From the NCBI RefSeq assembly GCF_963082655.1, contig NC_081553.1, forward strand, positions 66,279,559-66,343,558: a stretch of 64,000 nucleotides of DNA. Reading direction: 5' to 3'. The translations under genes and the position numbers were made by a program. Source of the stretch: Stomoxys calcitrans (taxonomy: Eukaryota > Arthropoda > Insecta > Diptera > Muscidae). The notes under the pieces are model-generated. The model was not told the DNA's origin and did not search any database. It was given only the letters and a program-made list of their open reading frames with translations. Shown here piece by piece: positions 1 through 11,625 of this stretch. Each line of letters begins with the position of its first letter. Within the stretch, counting starts at the first letter, position 1.

Positions 1-555
1 AAACTATGTGCAAAATTTCAGCCAAATCGGACAAAAATTGCGGCTTCCAGGGGCTCAATAAGTCAAATCTGGAGATCGGTTTATATGGGAGCTATATCAA
101 GCTCTAAACCGATTTAGACCGAACTTAACATAGTTGTTGGAAATCATAACAGAACACTACATGCAAAATTTCAGCCAAATCGGACAAAAATTGCGGCTTC
201 CATGGGCCCAAGAAGTCAAATCTGGAGATCGGTTTATATGGGACCTATATCAGGTTATAGTCCAATTTCAAACGTACTTGGCACATTTGTTGAAAGTCGA
301 AACAAAACACAACATGCTAAATTTTAGCTAAATCGGACAAAAATTGCGGCTTCCTGGGGCTCAAGATATCAAATCATACAATATTTCAGCCCAATCTAAT
401 AACAATTGCAGCTTCTAGGGCTAAATATGTCAAATCGGGAGATGGGTTTATATGGTAAATATATCCACAACTGAACCGATATGGCCCATTAGCAATCCCC
501 AACGACCTACGTCAATATTAAGTATCTGTGCAAAATTTCAAGCTGCTAGCTTTAC
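1..555 (-). mobile_element. Helentron-like repeat, partial
   Basis: Tandem subrepeats of about 130 bp, each with GATCGGTTTATATGGGAGC, a stretch ending CAAAATTTCAGCCAAATCGG and TTGCGGCTTC. The left end lies outside the window and the right end is lost after GCAAAATTTCAAGCTGCTAG. Confidence 0.7.
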
Positions 556-1339
556 ATAAATGTTTGAAACGTAGTGAGGCCCATCCAGCAGTTGCGCAAC
601 TTTTCTTGGGCCACCCCATAATAGTCACAACAAAGCTCTCGATGAGGTCTACGGAAGTGATCGCCTTAATGCCTTGTCGGCTACGAATGTTTTGCAAAAG
701 TTTATCGAACTTGATTGATTCTTAATGAACTGCTATCAGGACATGAACTCATTACTTATTACTCATTTTTCTTATTCAAAGATGCTGTCAGCATCAGTGA
801 AGGCATAAAAACGCTTCCATTTACTTTTCTAGGTATACGATATTACTTTTGTTTAATATTTTATTTTGTATTTTTTTATGACAAATTTATTTCCATTTCC
901 ATTTTCCTTTGTATTTGCCAATTCTATAAATATAAGGGATGGCATGCAACTGTCCGTTAGTTGATCATACGCTGTTGTCGATAAGGCTTCGACATTTCAA
1001 TTCGGCACTTCTCCTTGCAAAGAGATTAAATAACAAAAAAATAATAATAAAGAAAGCTTTACTCTCGTTAACACATGTATACTGGCCGCTAAAGTTTTAA
1101 TTTTGTAAATTTTTTAACTGGTCATTGACATGGCTACACTACAAGTAAGTTGACGTGCCGGGTAAACAATGGAAAGTTTGGTGATATGTTTTTGTGTTAT
1201 TGAAAATGTTTTTTTTTAATGAATTAAAAATAAAAATGCCGTATGAATAAATTGATACGGTATACAAGTGGTTGAATAGTGATTATTGATTGTGAAGAAT
1301 TTTGTCATAACTTATAGGTAAACGGAGGGACTTCCCTTA
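556..1339. other. stretch with no recognised gene
   Basis: AT-rich sequence with short, unconvincing open frames. A small hairpin (GCCGTAT / ATACGGT, about 1238-1262) is the only structure noticed. Confidence 0.5.
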
Positions 1340-1341
1340 TA

Positions 1342-1948
1342 AAGGGTGATTTTTTTGAGGTTAGGATTTTCATGCATTAGTATTTGACAGATCACATGGG
1401 ATTTCAGACATGGTGTCAAAGAGAAAGATGCTCAGTATGCTTTGACATTTCATCATGAATAGACTTACTAACGAGCAACGCTTGCAAATCATTGAATTTT
1501 ATTACCAAAATCAGTGTTCGGTTCGAAATGTGTTCAAATTTTGACAAATTTTGTTCAGCGATGAGGCTCATTTCTGGTTGAATGGCTACGTAAATAAGCA
1601 AAATTGCCGCATTTGGAGTGAAGAGCAACCAGAAGCCGCTCAAGAACTGCCCATGCATCCCGAAAAATGCACTGTTTGGTGTGGTTTGTACGCTGGTGGA
1701 ATCATTGGACCGTATTTTTTCAAAGATGCTGTTGGACGCAACGTTACGGTGAATGAACACATTTCGAACCGAACACTGATTTTGGTAATAAAATTCAATG
1801 ATTTGCAAGCGTTGCTCGTTAGTAAGTCTATTCATGATGAAATGTCAAAGCATACTGAGCATCTTTCTCTTTGACACCATGTCTGAAATCCCACGTGATC
1901 TGTCAAATACTAATGCATGAAAATCCTAACCTCAAAAAAATCACCCTT
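1342..1948 (+). mobile_element. mariner-derived fold-back element, copy 1
   Basis: 607 bp element with 195 bp perfect or near-perfect inverted arms (1342-1536 and 1754-1948), starting AAGGGTGATTTTTT and flanked by TA on both sides, the target duplication of Tc1/mariner elements. The left arm encodes a transposase N-terminus (MNRLTNEQRLQIIEFYYQN...). The middle (1551-1753) encodes the catalytic-region piece FSDEAHFWLNGYVNKQNC...GGIIGPYFFKDAVGRNVTVN, and the right arm is the left arm inverted. It cannot make a full transposase. Confidence 0.85.
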
Positions 1949-2077
1949 TACCTTCAGTATGACTAAGAGTGTTATGCGATATAAATAACTTTCAATTAAA
2001 AGATAAGGGAAGCTATTTAGGTGGATAGCATTTGATTTTAGACACTCTGTGTGCAAAGTGGTTCCGCTATGTAATAA

Positions 2078-3476
2078 CAAGTAAAAGCGGGCTAAGTTCG
2101 GCCGAGCCGAAATTTGGGAACCCACCACCATGGATTCTGCTAAATATGTATACAAAATAAATTAAGTGGGCATCATTTTATTCTACATACCAAACTTCTG
2201 TCAAACCAGCACAATCAAAATAATTAAAGATTCTAGCAACCGAACAAAGATGATCGAGAGACCGGTTTACAAGGGAGCTATATCAGGTTATAGACTGATT
2301 TTGACCGTATTTGGGACATTTGTTGGAAGTCATAACAGAACACCGCATGCAAAATCGGACAAAAATTGCGACTTGTAAGATCTCAAGAAATCAAATCGGG
2401 AGATCGGTTTATATGGGAGCTATATCAGGCTATAGACCGATTTGGCCAAATTTCAGCCAAATCGGACACAAATTGAGGCTTGTAAGGGCTCAAAAATCAA
2501 ATCGGGAGATCGGTTTATATGGAAGCCATATCAGGTTATGGACCAATTGGGACTTTACTAAGCACAGTTGTAAGAAGTCGTAACGGAACATCGCATACCA
2601 AATTTTAGCCAAATCGGACAAAAATTGCAGCTTGTATGGGCTCAAGAAGTCAAATCAGAAGATCGGTTTATATGGAAGCTATATCAGGCTATAGACCGAT
2701 TCGGACAATAATAGGCATATACGTTGGACGTCCTAACAAAACACTGCGTGCCAAATTATAGCCAAATCGGACAAAAGTTGCAGGTTGTATGGGCTCAAGA
2801 AGTCAAATCAGAAGATCGGTTTATATGGAAGCTATATCAGGCTATAGACCGATTCGGACAATAATAGGCATATACGTTGGAGGTCCTAACAAAACACTGC
2901 GTGCCAAGTTATAGCCAAATCGGACAAAAGTTGCAGCTTGTATGGGCTCAATAAGTCAAATCAGAAGATCGGTTTATATGGAAGCTATATCAGGCTATAG
3001 ACCGATTCGGACAATAATTGGCATAGATGTTGGAAGTCCGAACAAAACACTACGTGCCAAATTTCAGCCAAATCGGATGAAAATTGAGGCTCCTAGGGGC
3101 TTAAGAAGTTAAATCGGGAGATCGGCTTATATGGGAGCTATATCAGGTTATAAACCGATTTGGACCGTATCAGACGCAGTCGTTGGAAGTCGTAGCAGAA
3201 CACTACGTGCAAAATTTCAGCCAATTTGGATGAAAATTGAGGCTTCTAGGGGGTTAAGAAATCAAATCCGGAGATCGGTGTATATGGGAGCTATATCTAA
3301 ATCTGAACCGATATGGCCCATTTACAACTCCTAACGACCTACATAAACACTTGTTATCTATGCAAAATTTCAAGCTGTTAGCTCTACGCGTTCGATCGCT
3401 TACACAAATATTCCGAGGTGTTACAAATGGAATGACTAGATTAGTATAACCCCATCTATGGTGGTTGGTATAAAAA
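2078..3476 (-). mobile_element. Helentron-like (HINE/DINE-1 type) element, near full length
   Basis: Reading from the hairpin side: CAAG end at 2078, TTCGGCC(G)AGCCGAA hairpin near 2097-2112, subterminal CCCACCACCATGG, seven or more subrepeats of about 120-140 bp, and the opposite terminus CTATGGTGGTTGGTATAAAAA at about 3476. Units at 2640-3000 are nearly identical to each other, showing local tandem duplication. Its GACA tract near the second end is missing. Confidence 0.65.
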
Positions 3477-3790
3477 GGAAGGGTAAGACGCAGTTACTAG
3501 AAAAAAGCGTCCATTAATGCCTTTTTTTCGTTTGGCGCTAGGTGGTACCTTTTGGGGTGACCTAAAAAGCACCAAATCTATTGCGAAAATCACTAAGTTG
3601 GCATCACTGTGTAGCAGTATGGTGTACACTGACAAGTGTTCTTACGGGGTTGTACCTCATGTTCATGTGGACATGTCTGATAATTTTGCTCCCTAACCTC
3701 TTCTTATATCGTTCCACTTCATCTCTTTATCTCGCCTATTTGTGTGATCTTTGTACTCACACCTTTTCTTTGCTTTCTCACCTAGACTTC
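3477..3790. other. stretch with no recognised gene
   Basis: Contains a CTTTTTTTCGTTTGGCGCTAG segment and pyrimidine-rich sequence; no coding or repeat identity recognised. Confidence 0.4.
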
Positions 3791-4545
3791 TTTTTATACC
3801 ATCAACCATTAGAGCTGGCAAAATATCGATAGAACTATCGATATTTTATTTTTGGTCTGAATATCGATTGATAATTTTCCGATTAATACTATCGGCAAAG
3901 TTAAATTTTTTGCAAAATTGAAAAAAAAATTAGCGACTTGGCACTGAAAGAGAGTCCTATAATATACATTACGCCCATAGAGGGCGCAATTTTGATCCAA
4001 TAGGGCTAACATTTTGTACAACGATTTTTTCGGTCTGTGTATTCATATTGATACTTTCGTTTGAAATATAGGTGATGTGTAATTAACGATAGTATCGATA
4101 CTATCGATATTTATTATTAGAAATATCGAAAATATCGAATGTAGTGATTATCGACAGTTTGCCAGCTCCATCCACCATTAGATGGGGGTATACTAATTTG
4201 TCATTCCGTTTGTAATACCTCGAAATATTCGTCTGAGACCCCATAAAGTATATATTGTATATTCTTGATCGTCGTTCGTCTGCCTGTCTGTCCATCCGTC
4301 GGTCTGTCGAAAGTACACTTACTTTCGAAGGAGTAAAGCTAGGTGCTTGAAATTTTGCACAAATACATTTTATTATTGTAGTTCGGTCCATAACCAGATA
4401 TATCTGCCATATAAACCGATCTTGGGTCTTGACTTCTTGAGCTTGTTGAGGGCAGAATTCTTATCCGATTTGGCTTAAATTTGGCACATATTTTTTTGGT
4501 ATAATATTCAACAACTGTGTCAAGTATGGTCTAAGTAAGTCTTTG
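3791..4545 (+). mobile_element. Helentron-like element, truncated, with MITE inside
   Basis: Starts TTTTTATACC, is split by a hAT-type MITE (3810-4170), then resumes with ACCATTAGATGGGGGTATAC, the GTCTGCCTGTCTGTCC tract and one subrepeat before it is cut by the next element at about 4546. Confidence 0.65.
3810..4170 (+). mobile_element. hAT-type MITE with TATCGATA motifs, copy 1
   Basis: 361 bp element with ends TAGAGCTGGCAAA and TTTGCCAGCTCCA (12 of 13 complementary), flanked by TCAACCAT and TCCACCAT (7 of 8 match, an aged 8 bp target duplication as in hAT elements). TATCGATA occurs at 3824, 3836, 4093 and 4102. No coding capacity. Confidence 0.8.
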
Positions 4546-6562
4546 TTATACCCACCACCACCGTTTGCAATACATCGAAATATCAATTTCCGACCCTACA
4601 AAGTATATATATTTCGGATCGTCGTCAAATTCTAAGACGATTTAACGATGTTCGTGTGTCTGTCCGTCCGGGTGTTGTAATCACTCTAGAGTCTTCAAAA
4701 ATTGAGATATTGGGCTGAAATTTGGCACAGATACGTCTTTTTGATGCACACTGGTTAAGTTCTTGAACGGGCCAAATCGGGCCATATTTGGATATAGCTG
4801 CTATATACACCGATTTTTTAATAAAAAGTCTAATGCCCATAAAAACTTTATTTTTCATCCGATTGGCCAGAAATTTGAAACAGTGAGTAGTTTAAAGCTT
4901 CGATGATTAAAGACGATTAAAGTTCGATGAAATTTGCAACAGTGAGTTATTTTAAACCACCCGACAAATGAACCAAATATGGTACGGACTATATTTAGAT
5001 ATAGCTGCCATATAGACCGATCTCCAGATAAAAGGTCTGAAGCCTTTATTTTTATACCCTTCACCATAAGATGGGGGGTATACTAATTTCGTCATTCTGT
5101 TTGTAACTACTCGAAATATTCGTCTGAGACCCCATAAAGTATATATATTCTTGATCGTCGCGACATTTTATGTCGATCTAGCCATGTCCGTCCGTCTGTC
5201 CGTCCGTCCGTCCGTCTGTCTGTCGAAAGCACGCTAACTTCCGAAGGAGTAAAGCTAGCCGCTTGAAATTGCACAAATACTTCTTATTAGTATAGGTCGG
5301 TTGGTATTGTAAATGGGCCATATCGGTCCATGTTTTGATATAGCTGCCATATAAACCGATCTTGGGTCTTGACTTCTTGAGCCTCTAGAGTGCGCAATTT
5401 TTATCCGATTGGAATGAAATTTTGCACGACGTGTTTTGTTATAATATCCAACAACTTTGCCAAGTATGGTTTAAATCGGTCCATAACCTGATATAGCTGT
5501 CATATAAACCGATCTTGGGTCTTGACTTCTTGAGCCTCTAGAGTGCGCAATTCTTATCCGATTGGAATGAAATTTTGCACGACGTGTTTTGTTATGATAT
5601 CCAACAACTTTACCAAGTATGGTTCAAATCGGTCTATAACCTGATATAGCTGCCATATAAACCGATCTTAGGTCTTGACTTCTTGAGCCTCTAGAATACG
5701 CAATTCTTATCCGATTGAAATGAAATTTTGCACGACGTGTTTTGTTATGATATCCAACAACTGTGCTAAGTATGTTTCAAATCGGTCAATAACCTGATAT
5801 AGCTGCCATATAAACCGATCTGGGATCTTGACTTCTTGGGCCTCTAGGGGTCGCAATTATTATCCAATTTGCCTGAAATTATGTACTACGAATGCTCTCA
5901 TGACCATCAACATACGTGTTTATTATGATCTGAATCGGTCTATAGGCCGATACAGCTCCCATATAAATCGATCTCTCTATTTTACTTCTTGAGCCCCCAA
6001 AGGGCGCAATTCTTATTCGAATTGGCTGACATTTTACACAGGTCTCCAACATGTAATAATATAATACTAGCAGAGCAAATCTTTTCTTATATCCTTTTTT
6101 GCCTATGAAGAGATGCCGGGAGAAGAACTCGGCAAATGCCATCCATGGTGGAGGGTATGTAAGATTCGGCCCGGCCGAACTTAGCACGCTTTTACTTGTT
6201 TAACCTATTTCGCTGAAATTTGAAATAATGAGTAGCTTTAAGCCACCCAACATAGGACCCAAATATGGTTCAGATCGGATTACATTTAGATATAGCTGTC
6301 ATATGGACCGATCTTGGGTTAGACCTCTTGAGCTTCTAGGGGGCACAATTCTTATTCGATATGGCTAAAACTTTGGTATGGTATGACATTCAACAACTGT
6401 GCCAAGTATGGTCTAAGTCAGTCTTTGTCTTGATATAGCTGCTATATAAACCAATCTTGGAACTTGACTTCTTGAGCTTCTAGAGGGCGCAATTCTAATC
6501 CGATTTGGCTGAAATACGTTACATAAGATTCCGACTGGCCTAACTTAGCACGCATTTACTTG
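4546..6562 (+). mobile_element. Helentron-like element (outer copy of a nest)
   Basis: Begins TTATACCCACCACCACC, is interrupted in a T run near 5050 by a complete younger copy (to 6198), resumes with AACCTATTTCGCTGAAATTTG and ends in a decayed hairpin and CGCATTTACTTG at 6562. Confidence 0.62.
5052..6198 (+). mobile_element. Helentron-like element, full length, nested
   Basis: Start ATACCCTTCACCATAAGATG, the GTCCGTCCGTC tract at about 5187-5224, repeated 125-140 bp units, subterminal CCATGGTGGAGGGTATG, hairpin TTCGGCCCGGCCGAA (6165-6179) and terminal CTTTTACTTG. Host sequence continues with T on both sides, consistent with insertion between two T bases. Confidence 0.7.
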
Positions 6563-6958
6563 ATTTCTCGATGACATTTGAGATTAAATGTCATTGCACC
6601 CCATCCTAAAAACCCTCCAAACCGATGTGTAGATCGATTGGGAAAATCTGGGTCTCAAGTGAAAGGTATTAGCAGTAGTCTACGCATGTAATATTCAACT
6701 TTGATGCAAAGTGTCTTTGGGAACGTTTCATCCCAAAAAGCACTCAATTGGCAACTGGGCCAATGTTGGACTCAGAGGTCTTAGGAAACAAAGTACCACA
6801 CTGTTAATATATAGGGTCATGAGTTTGGGGGCTACCTGACCACCATACAGAGATACAGGCCGACTTGGACATTATGTGTCTGACATGAAAGGTTTTTGAA
6901 AGTAGGGTACGAATCAGGAATCAAAATTCGATGACAAGTGTCTGAGAGCCGCTAAATA
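6563..6958 (+). repeat. fragment of CTAG-ended composite repeat
   Basis: Resembles parts of the repeat at 22901-23985: CACCCCATCCTAAAAACCCTCC, GGGTCTCAAGTGAAAGGTATT and similar ungapped phrases. No ends preserved. Confidence 0.45.
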
Positions 6959-6959
6959 T

Positions 6960-7003
6960 TGGGTTGCCCAAAAAGTAATTGCGGATTTTTCATATAGTCG
7001 GAC
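6960..7003 (-). mobile_element. mariner-like MITE end fragment upstream of Cys1
   Basis: TTGGGTTGCCCAAAAAGTAA and following bases match the terminal repeat of the 237 bp MITE seen at 55722-55958; the rest is lost. It lies about 190 bp before the likely Cys1 transcription start. Confidence 0.7.
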
Positions 7004-7278
7004 ATCTCGATCAAATAGGACAATATCGAACTCAACTACAAGGGCTTTAAGAGTATGAATTCTACATCGAAATATGACTTCTGCGGGACGACTACAGCTT
7101 CAAAAAAACCTCCTCAAGCCAAACGAAAAAGGACTAGAATATAAAATTCTTAGTAAAAAAGTTTCACTTTTCACAAGGCAACACTTGTATTGTCAGTTCA
7201 TAAAACTTTAATTCGCTGAACTTGACTCTTATACTTGAATATTTGTTAATAGATTTTTGTTATTTTTGTGTTTTTAAG

Positions 7279-7730
7279 ATGACTGGTGGGATTACGCCCG
7301 TTTCTGATTTAAAGAAAGTAGAAGATGACTTGAAGGTGTCATTGTCCAAATTGGCGGCAGGTGATGACGGTCCACATTATACGTAAGTAGCTGATTTTCA
7401 AGCACTGATTCTCAGGCAAATTAAAATTACGGTTTTTAAATTCTTGGTATGGCCGGATCTCATAACAAGTGTTAGAAGTTATTTGAAATTTTTGTTGCAA
7501 AAATTAATTTTCTTGTCCATTTATTCCACAGGTTGGGTAAAATCTATTCTGCCACCGTACAAATTGTCCAAGGAACCAAAACAAAAATTGTTGCCGATCT
7601 CATTGATAGGAATGGAAAAACCAAAAAATGTGGAGTTACTATTTGGTCTCGTCCATGGTTGCCCAATGGCATTCAGGTTACATTCGATTGTGATGGTGAA
7701 CCACAAGTAGTTAGAACTCATGATCCCTGA
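7279..7730 (+). CDS. Cys1: cystatin without signal peptide (stefin-like), 2 exons
   Basis: Two coding exons, 7279-7382 and 7532-7730, are joined by a 149 bp GT-AG intron (phase 2) to give 100 residues. The exon 2 part carries the cystatin signature: QIVQG at residues 45-49 (first protease-binding loop) and RPW at 75-77 (second loop). Cys68 and Cys88 are placed like the disulfide pair of the secreted paralogues. The start ATG is the first one after an in-frame stop near 7200, and the N-terminus (MTGGITPV) has no hydrophobic segment, so the protein should stay in the cytosol. Known of the family: the N-terminal glycine, QxVxG and PW together plug papain-like protease active sites. A TCAGTT initiator-like site lies at 7193-7198 and AATAAA at 7781-7786. 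The run of T ending in AAG just before the ATG resembles a splice acceptor, so an upstream exon encoding a leader cannot be excluded. Confidence 0.88.
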
Positions 7731-7809
7731 GGAGTTAATATAAAAAGTAAAGATTTTAATGCATTGTGTATAATAGTTTGAATAAATGTAATTTTTTTAT
7801 AAATAAATC

Positions 7810-8165
7810 TTAAGCATGTAAAACAAACGCAGTAAGCTCGTTCGAGCTGAATGCCATCACCATGACACGAGGTGGCCTATTATCAAAAGTCCACATCTTT
7901 TTAAATGTGTGAACATAATTTTGATTCAAATGACGAAGATGTGTCGAAGTAATCCAAACTTCAGAATCAATTAACATTTGCTCGATATGGCCACCTTTTG
8001 CGTTTACTATTGTCATAAGTCGGTAAAAAAAAGAGTTACAAGCGGAACGAATGTAATTTACCGGTATTTTGGCTCATTCCCGTACAATTTCTCCTTCCGC
8101 GCCATCCATACTGGCAGTATTTTTTTTGTATTTACCTTGCTCTCTAAAATGGCCCAAATAAAATG
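7810..8165. other. stretch with no recognised gene
   Basis: Region after the Cys1 polyadenylation signal. The minus-strand frame at 7810-8016 shows no family resemblance. Confidence 0.4.
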
Positions 8166-9345
8166 AGTAAAAATGTGTTATGTTCGGCGGTGCCGAACTT
8201 TGAATACCCACCACCATGGATAAATTAACCATTCTCTTTTATGACAACTCCACTTCCATATCCATTGTGATATGCAAATCAGGGCTGGTTGTTGTTGTAT
8301 CAGTGTGTTGTACACTGAGACGGCAGCCCTTGATGATGAAGGATTCCATCGGGCCAATCCGATACGTATAACCGGCTGCCATGGGATTGAATCGGGGCTG
8401 GTCTGGATCATATTTGATTGAGGTCCCGAGGCCGCTTGTTCAAGTCACAGTTTCAGCGAAATCGGGCAACATATCCGCTTTTTATGGGCTTAAGACTCAT
8501 TATCGGAAGACCCGTCTGTATGGCAGCTACATCGTAATATAGTCCGATCTGTACCATATTTGTCGACAGGCTTAGAACAACTGACCATTTCCAATTTCAG
8601 ACAAATCGGGCAATAATTGCGGTATTTACGTGCTTACGACCCTAAATCGGCAGATCGGTCTATATGACAGCTATATCTGAAGATATTCCTATCTGAACCA
8701 TATTTGGGTTCCATGTTGGGAGGCTTATAAAAACTTTTCATTTCAAATTTCCTTAAAATCGGGTGATAATTGGTGCTTTTATGGGCTTAATACCCTAAAT
8801 CGGCAGATCGGTCTATATGACAGCTATATCTGAATATATTCCGATGTGAACCATATTTGGGTTGGATGTTGGGGGGCTTATAACAACTTTTAGTTTCAAA
8901 TTTCAGGTAAATCGGGTTATAATTGGTGATTTTATGGGCCTAATGCCCTTATTCGGCAGATCGGTCTATATGACAGCTATATCTGAATATATTCCTATCT
9001 GAACCATATTTGGATTGGATGTTGGGAGGCTTATAAAAACTCTCCATTTCAAATTTCTGCTAAATCGGGTAATACTTGGTGCGTTTATGGGCTTAAAACC
9101 CTAAATCGGGAGATCGGTCTATATGACAGCCATATCTAGATATAGTCCTATCTGAACCATGTTTATGTTGGATGTCGGGAGGCTTATAAGAGCTCACCTT
9201 ATAAAATTTCAGCGAAATCGGGTAATAATTGGTGCTTTTAAGGGCTTAAAACCCTAAATCGGCAGATCGGTCAATATGGACGCTATATCTAAATATATTT
9301 CGATCTGAACCATATTTAGGTTGGATGTCGGGAGGCTTCTCTCAT
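8166..9345 (-). mobile_element. Helentron-like element, GGAGGCTTATAA subfamily
   Basis: Hairpin GTTCGGCGGTGCCGAAC at 8181-8197 and CCCACCACCATGG follow a worn terminus. Six subrepeats of about 120 bp (GGCAGATCGGTCTATATGAC ... TGTTGGGAGGCTTATAA) follow up to a junction near 9345. Confidence 0.6.
8281..8395 (+). repeat. short inserted repeat (GTTGTTGTTG head)
   Basis: A GC-richer piece (GTTGTTGTTGTATCAGTGTG ... GGCTGCCATGGGATTG) interrupts the Helentron-like unit. ATCAGGGCTGG before it and ATCGGGGCTGG after it look like an 11 bp target duplication with one mismatch. Probably a LINE or SINE end; family not identified. Confidence 0.4.
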
Positions 9346-11216
9346 GACCTTCAACATACTTGTCAAATATGGTCGGAATCGATCATTAGCTTGATACAGC
9401 TCCCATATAAACCGATCTCCTGATTTTACTTCTGGAGCCCCTAAAGGGCGCAATTCTTGGGATTGTAAATTGATTATATCGGTCCATGTTTTGATATAAC
9501 TGCCATATGAACCGAACTTGGGTCTTGACTCCTTGAGCCTCTAGAGGACGCAATTCTTATCCGATTTGGCTGAAATTTTGCACTTTGTGTTTTTGTATCA
9601 CGCCCAACAATTGTGCTAAGTATGGTTTAAATCGGTACATAACCCGATATAGCTGCAATATAAGCCGATCTCTCGATTAGACTTCTCGAGCTTCTATAAG
9701 GCGCAGTTATTATTCTTACTTTACTTTAATTGGCTATGACAGAATATTTGTTCCACTAGCCGAACGTAGAATAGCCATCCAAGCGCCTCGATCTTCTGCG
9801 CTCATTGTAAAATCTCTGACACCAAGTTTCGAGGTGTCTCCCACTACTCGATCTTTCCATCGGGCTTTTGGTCTTCCCGGTTTGCGTGTACACCGTGTTT
9901 GCCCTCAAAAGACTTCTTTGCTGGAGCTTCTTCATCCATTCTGACAACATGACCTAGCCAACGCAGCCGTTGTATTTTGATGCGTGCAACTATGCTATCG
10001 TCGTCATACAGCTCGTCGTTCATACGTCGCCTATATTCTCCATTAACGCAAACCGGTCTATATATTTTACGAAGAATTTTTCTCTCAAATACTCCAAGCA
10101 CTGCCTCATCTGCTTTCACAAGATCCCATGCTTCAGAACCATATAACAGCAAATTTTGCACAAATACTTCTTATAGGTGAAGGTCGGTTGGGATTGTAAA
10201 TGGATAATATTGGTCCATGTTTCGATATAGCTGCCTTATAAACGGATCTTGGATCTTGACTTCTTGAGCCACTACAGTGCTCAATTTTTATCTTATTTGG
10301 CTGAAATTTGGTATGAGGTGTTTTTTTTAATGATTTTCAACAACTGTGTTAAGTATGGTTGAAATCGGTCCATAACCTGATATAACTGTCATATAAACCG
10401 ATTTGGGGTATTGACTTCTTGAGCCTCTAGATGGCGCAAATCCTATCCGATTTGGTTGAAATTTTGCATGAGGTGTTTTTTTATGATGTTCAACAACTGT
10501 GTTACGTATGGTTGAAATCGGCCCATAACCTGATATAACTGTCATATAAACCGACTTGGGGTCTTGACTTATTGAGCCTCTAGATGGCGCAATTCTAATT
10601 CGATTTGGCTGAAATTTTTATCGACGTGTTTCGTTATGACTTTGAACAACTGTGCAAAGTATGGTTGAAATCGCTTCATAACCTGATATAGCTGTCATAT
10701 AAACCGATCTGGGATCTTGACTTCTTGAGCCTCTAGATGGCGCAATTCCTATCCGATTTCGCTAAAATTTTTATCGACGTGTTTCGTTATGACTTTGAAC
10801 AACTGTGCAAAGTATGGTTGAAATCGCTTCATAACCTGATATAGCTGTCATATAAACCGATCTGGGATCTTGACTTCTTGGCTGGAATCTTATACAACGG
10901 CTTCTTCTATGACCTTCAACATGCGTGGCAAATATGGTCTGAATCGGTCTTCAGCCTGATACAACTCCCCTATAAACCCATCTCCCTATTTTACTTCGTG
11001 AGCCCCTAAAAGGCCCAATTCTTATTCGATGTGGCTGAAATTTTACACATAGACTTCTACTGTGGTCTACAACACTCAATACAATTGGCATAGCAATTCT
11101 TTTCTTTTATCCTTTGTTTGTCTAAAAAGAGATACCGGAAAATATATCGACAAATGCGATCCATCGTGAAGCGTATATAAGATTCGTCCCGGCCGAACTT
11201 AGCACGCTTTTACTTG
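9346..11216 (+). mobile_element. Helentron-like element, 5' truncated, carrying a LINE tail
   Basis: Opposite orientation to its left neighbour. Subrepeats continue on both sides of the LINE fragment at 9714-10153; ends with hairpin TTCGTCCCGGCCGAA (11183-11197) and CTTTTACTTG at 11216. Confidence 0.6.
9714..10153 (-). pseudogene. LINE reverse-transcriptase C-terminal fragment (same family as 18764-20763)
   Basis: Minus-strand pieces read LLYGSEAWDLVKADEAVL..., RLRWLGHVVRMDEEAPAKK and, after a frameshift near 9850, KLGVRDFTMSAEDRGAW, ending with the AATTAAAGTAAAGTAAG tail. All match the 3' end of the element at 18764-20763. It is frameshifted and lacks the catalytic domain. Confidence 0.85.
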
Positions 11217-11289
11217 TTTTAATTATAAATTCATCAATATCATCATGAGGTAATAATAAATTAAATCACAATTGGAACATGAGCAGAAA

Positions 11290-11625
11290 TTATAGCTGAA
11301 TTTTGTCGCATAAACAGACATGTTTTGAATTCTGATAAAACAAAAGTCATACGTTTTTGAACGCAACGTACAAATGAAGAATTATTTCACACAAGAAGTG
11401 GAGACAGTCTTTTATATGAATCACGGAGATGTGCAGTTGCAAAGTAGTCTACAGTGGGATCTGCATATACAAAACATCAAATCTAAAGTAGCACCTGCAA
11501 TTGGAATTTTATATAAATGCAAAAACGAGTCTGATGTAGAAACCAATTACTTGATCTACAACTCATTGATTCAGAGTCACTTGAATTACATGTCAGTAGT
11601 ATATGGTTATCCCGGGATAACTATG
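11290..11625 (+). pseudogene. Jockey-type LINE reverse-transcriptase fragment
   Basis: LNSDKTKVIRF-like start with stops, then WDLHIQNIKSKVAPAIGILYKCKN and LIYNSLIQSHLNYMSVVYGY, the thumb region typical of insect Jockey-like reverse transcriptases. Flanks carry no remainder of the element. Confidence 0.65.

Noticed and set aside
1551..1874. Intact short transposase gene
   Set aside because: The frame joins a catalytic fragment to the inverted N-terminal arm, so the C-terminal half is antisense-derived sequence.
7521..7721. Minus-strand frame over Cys1 exon 2
   Set aside because: Antisense shadow of the cystatin exon.
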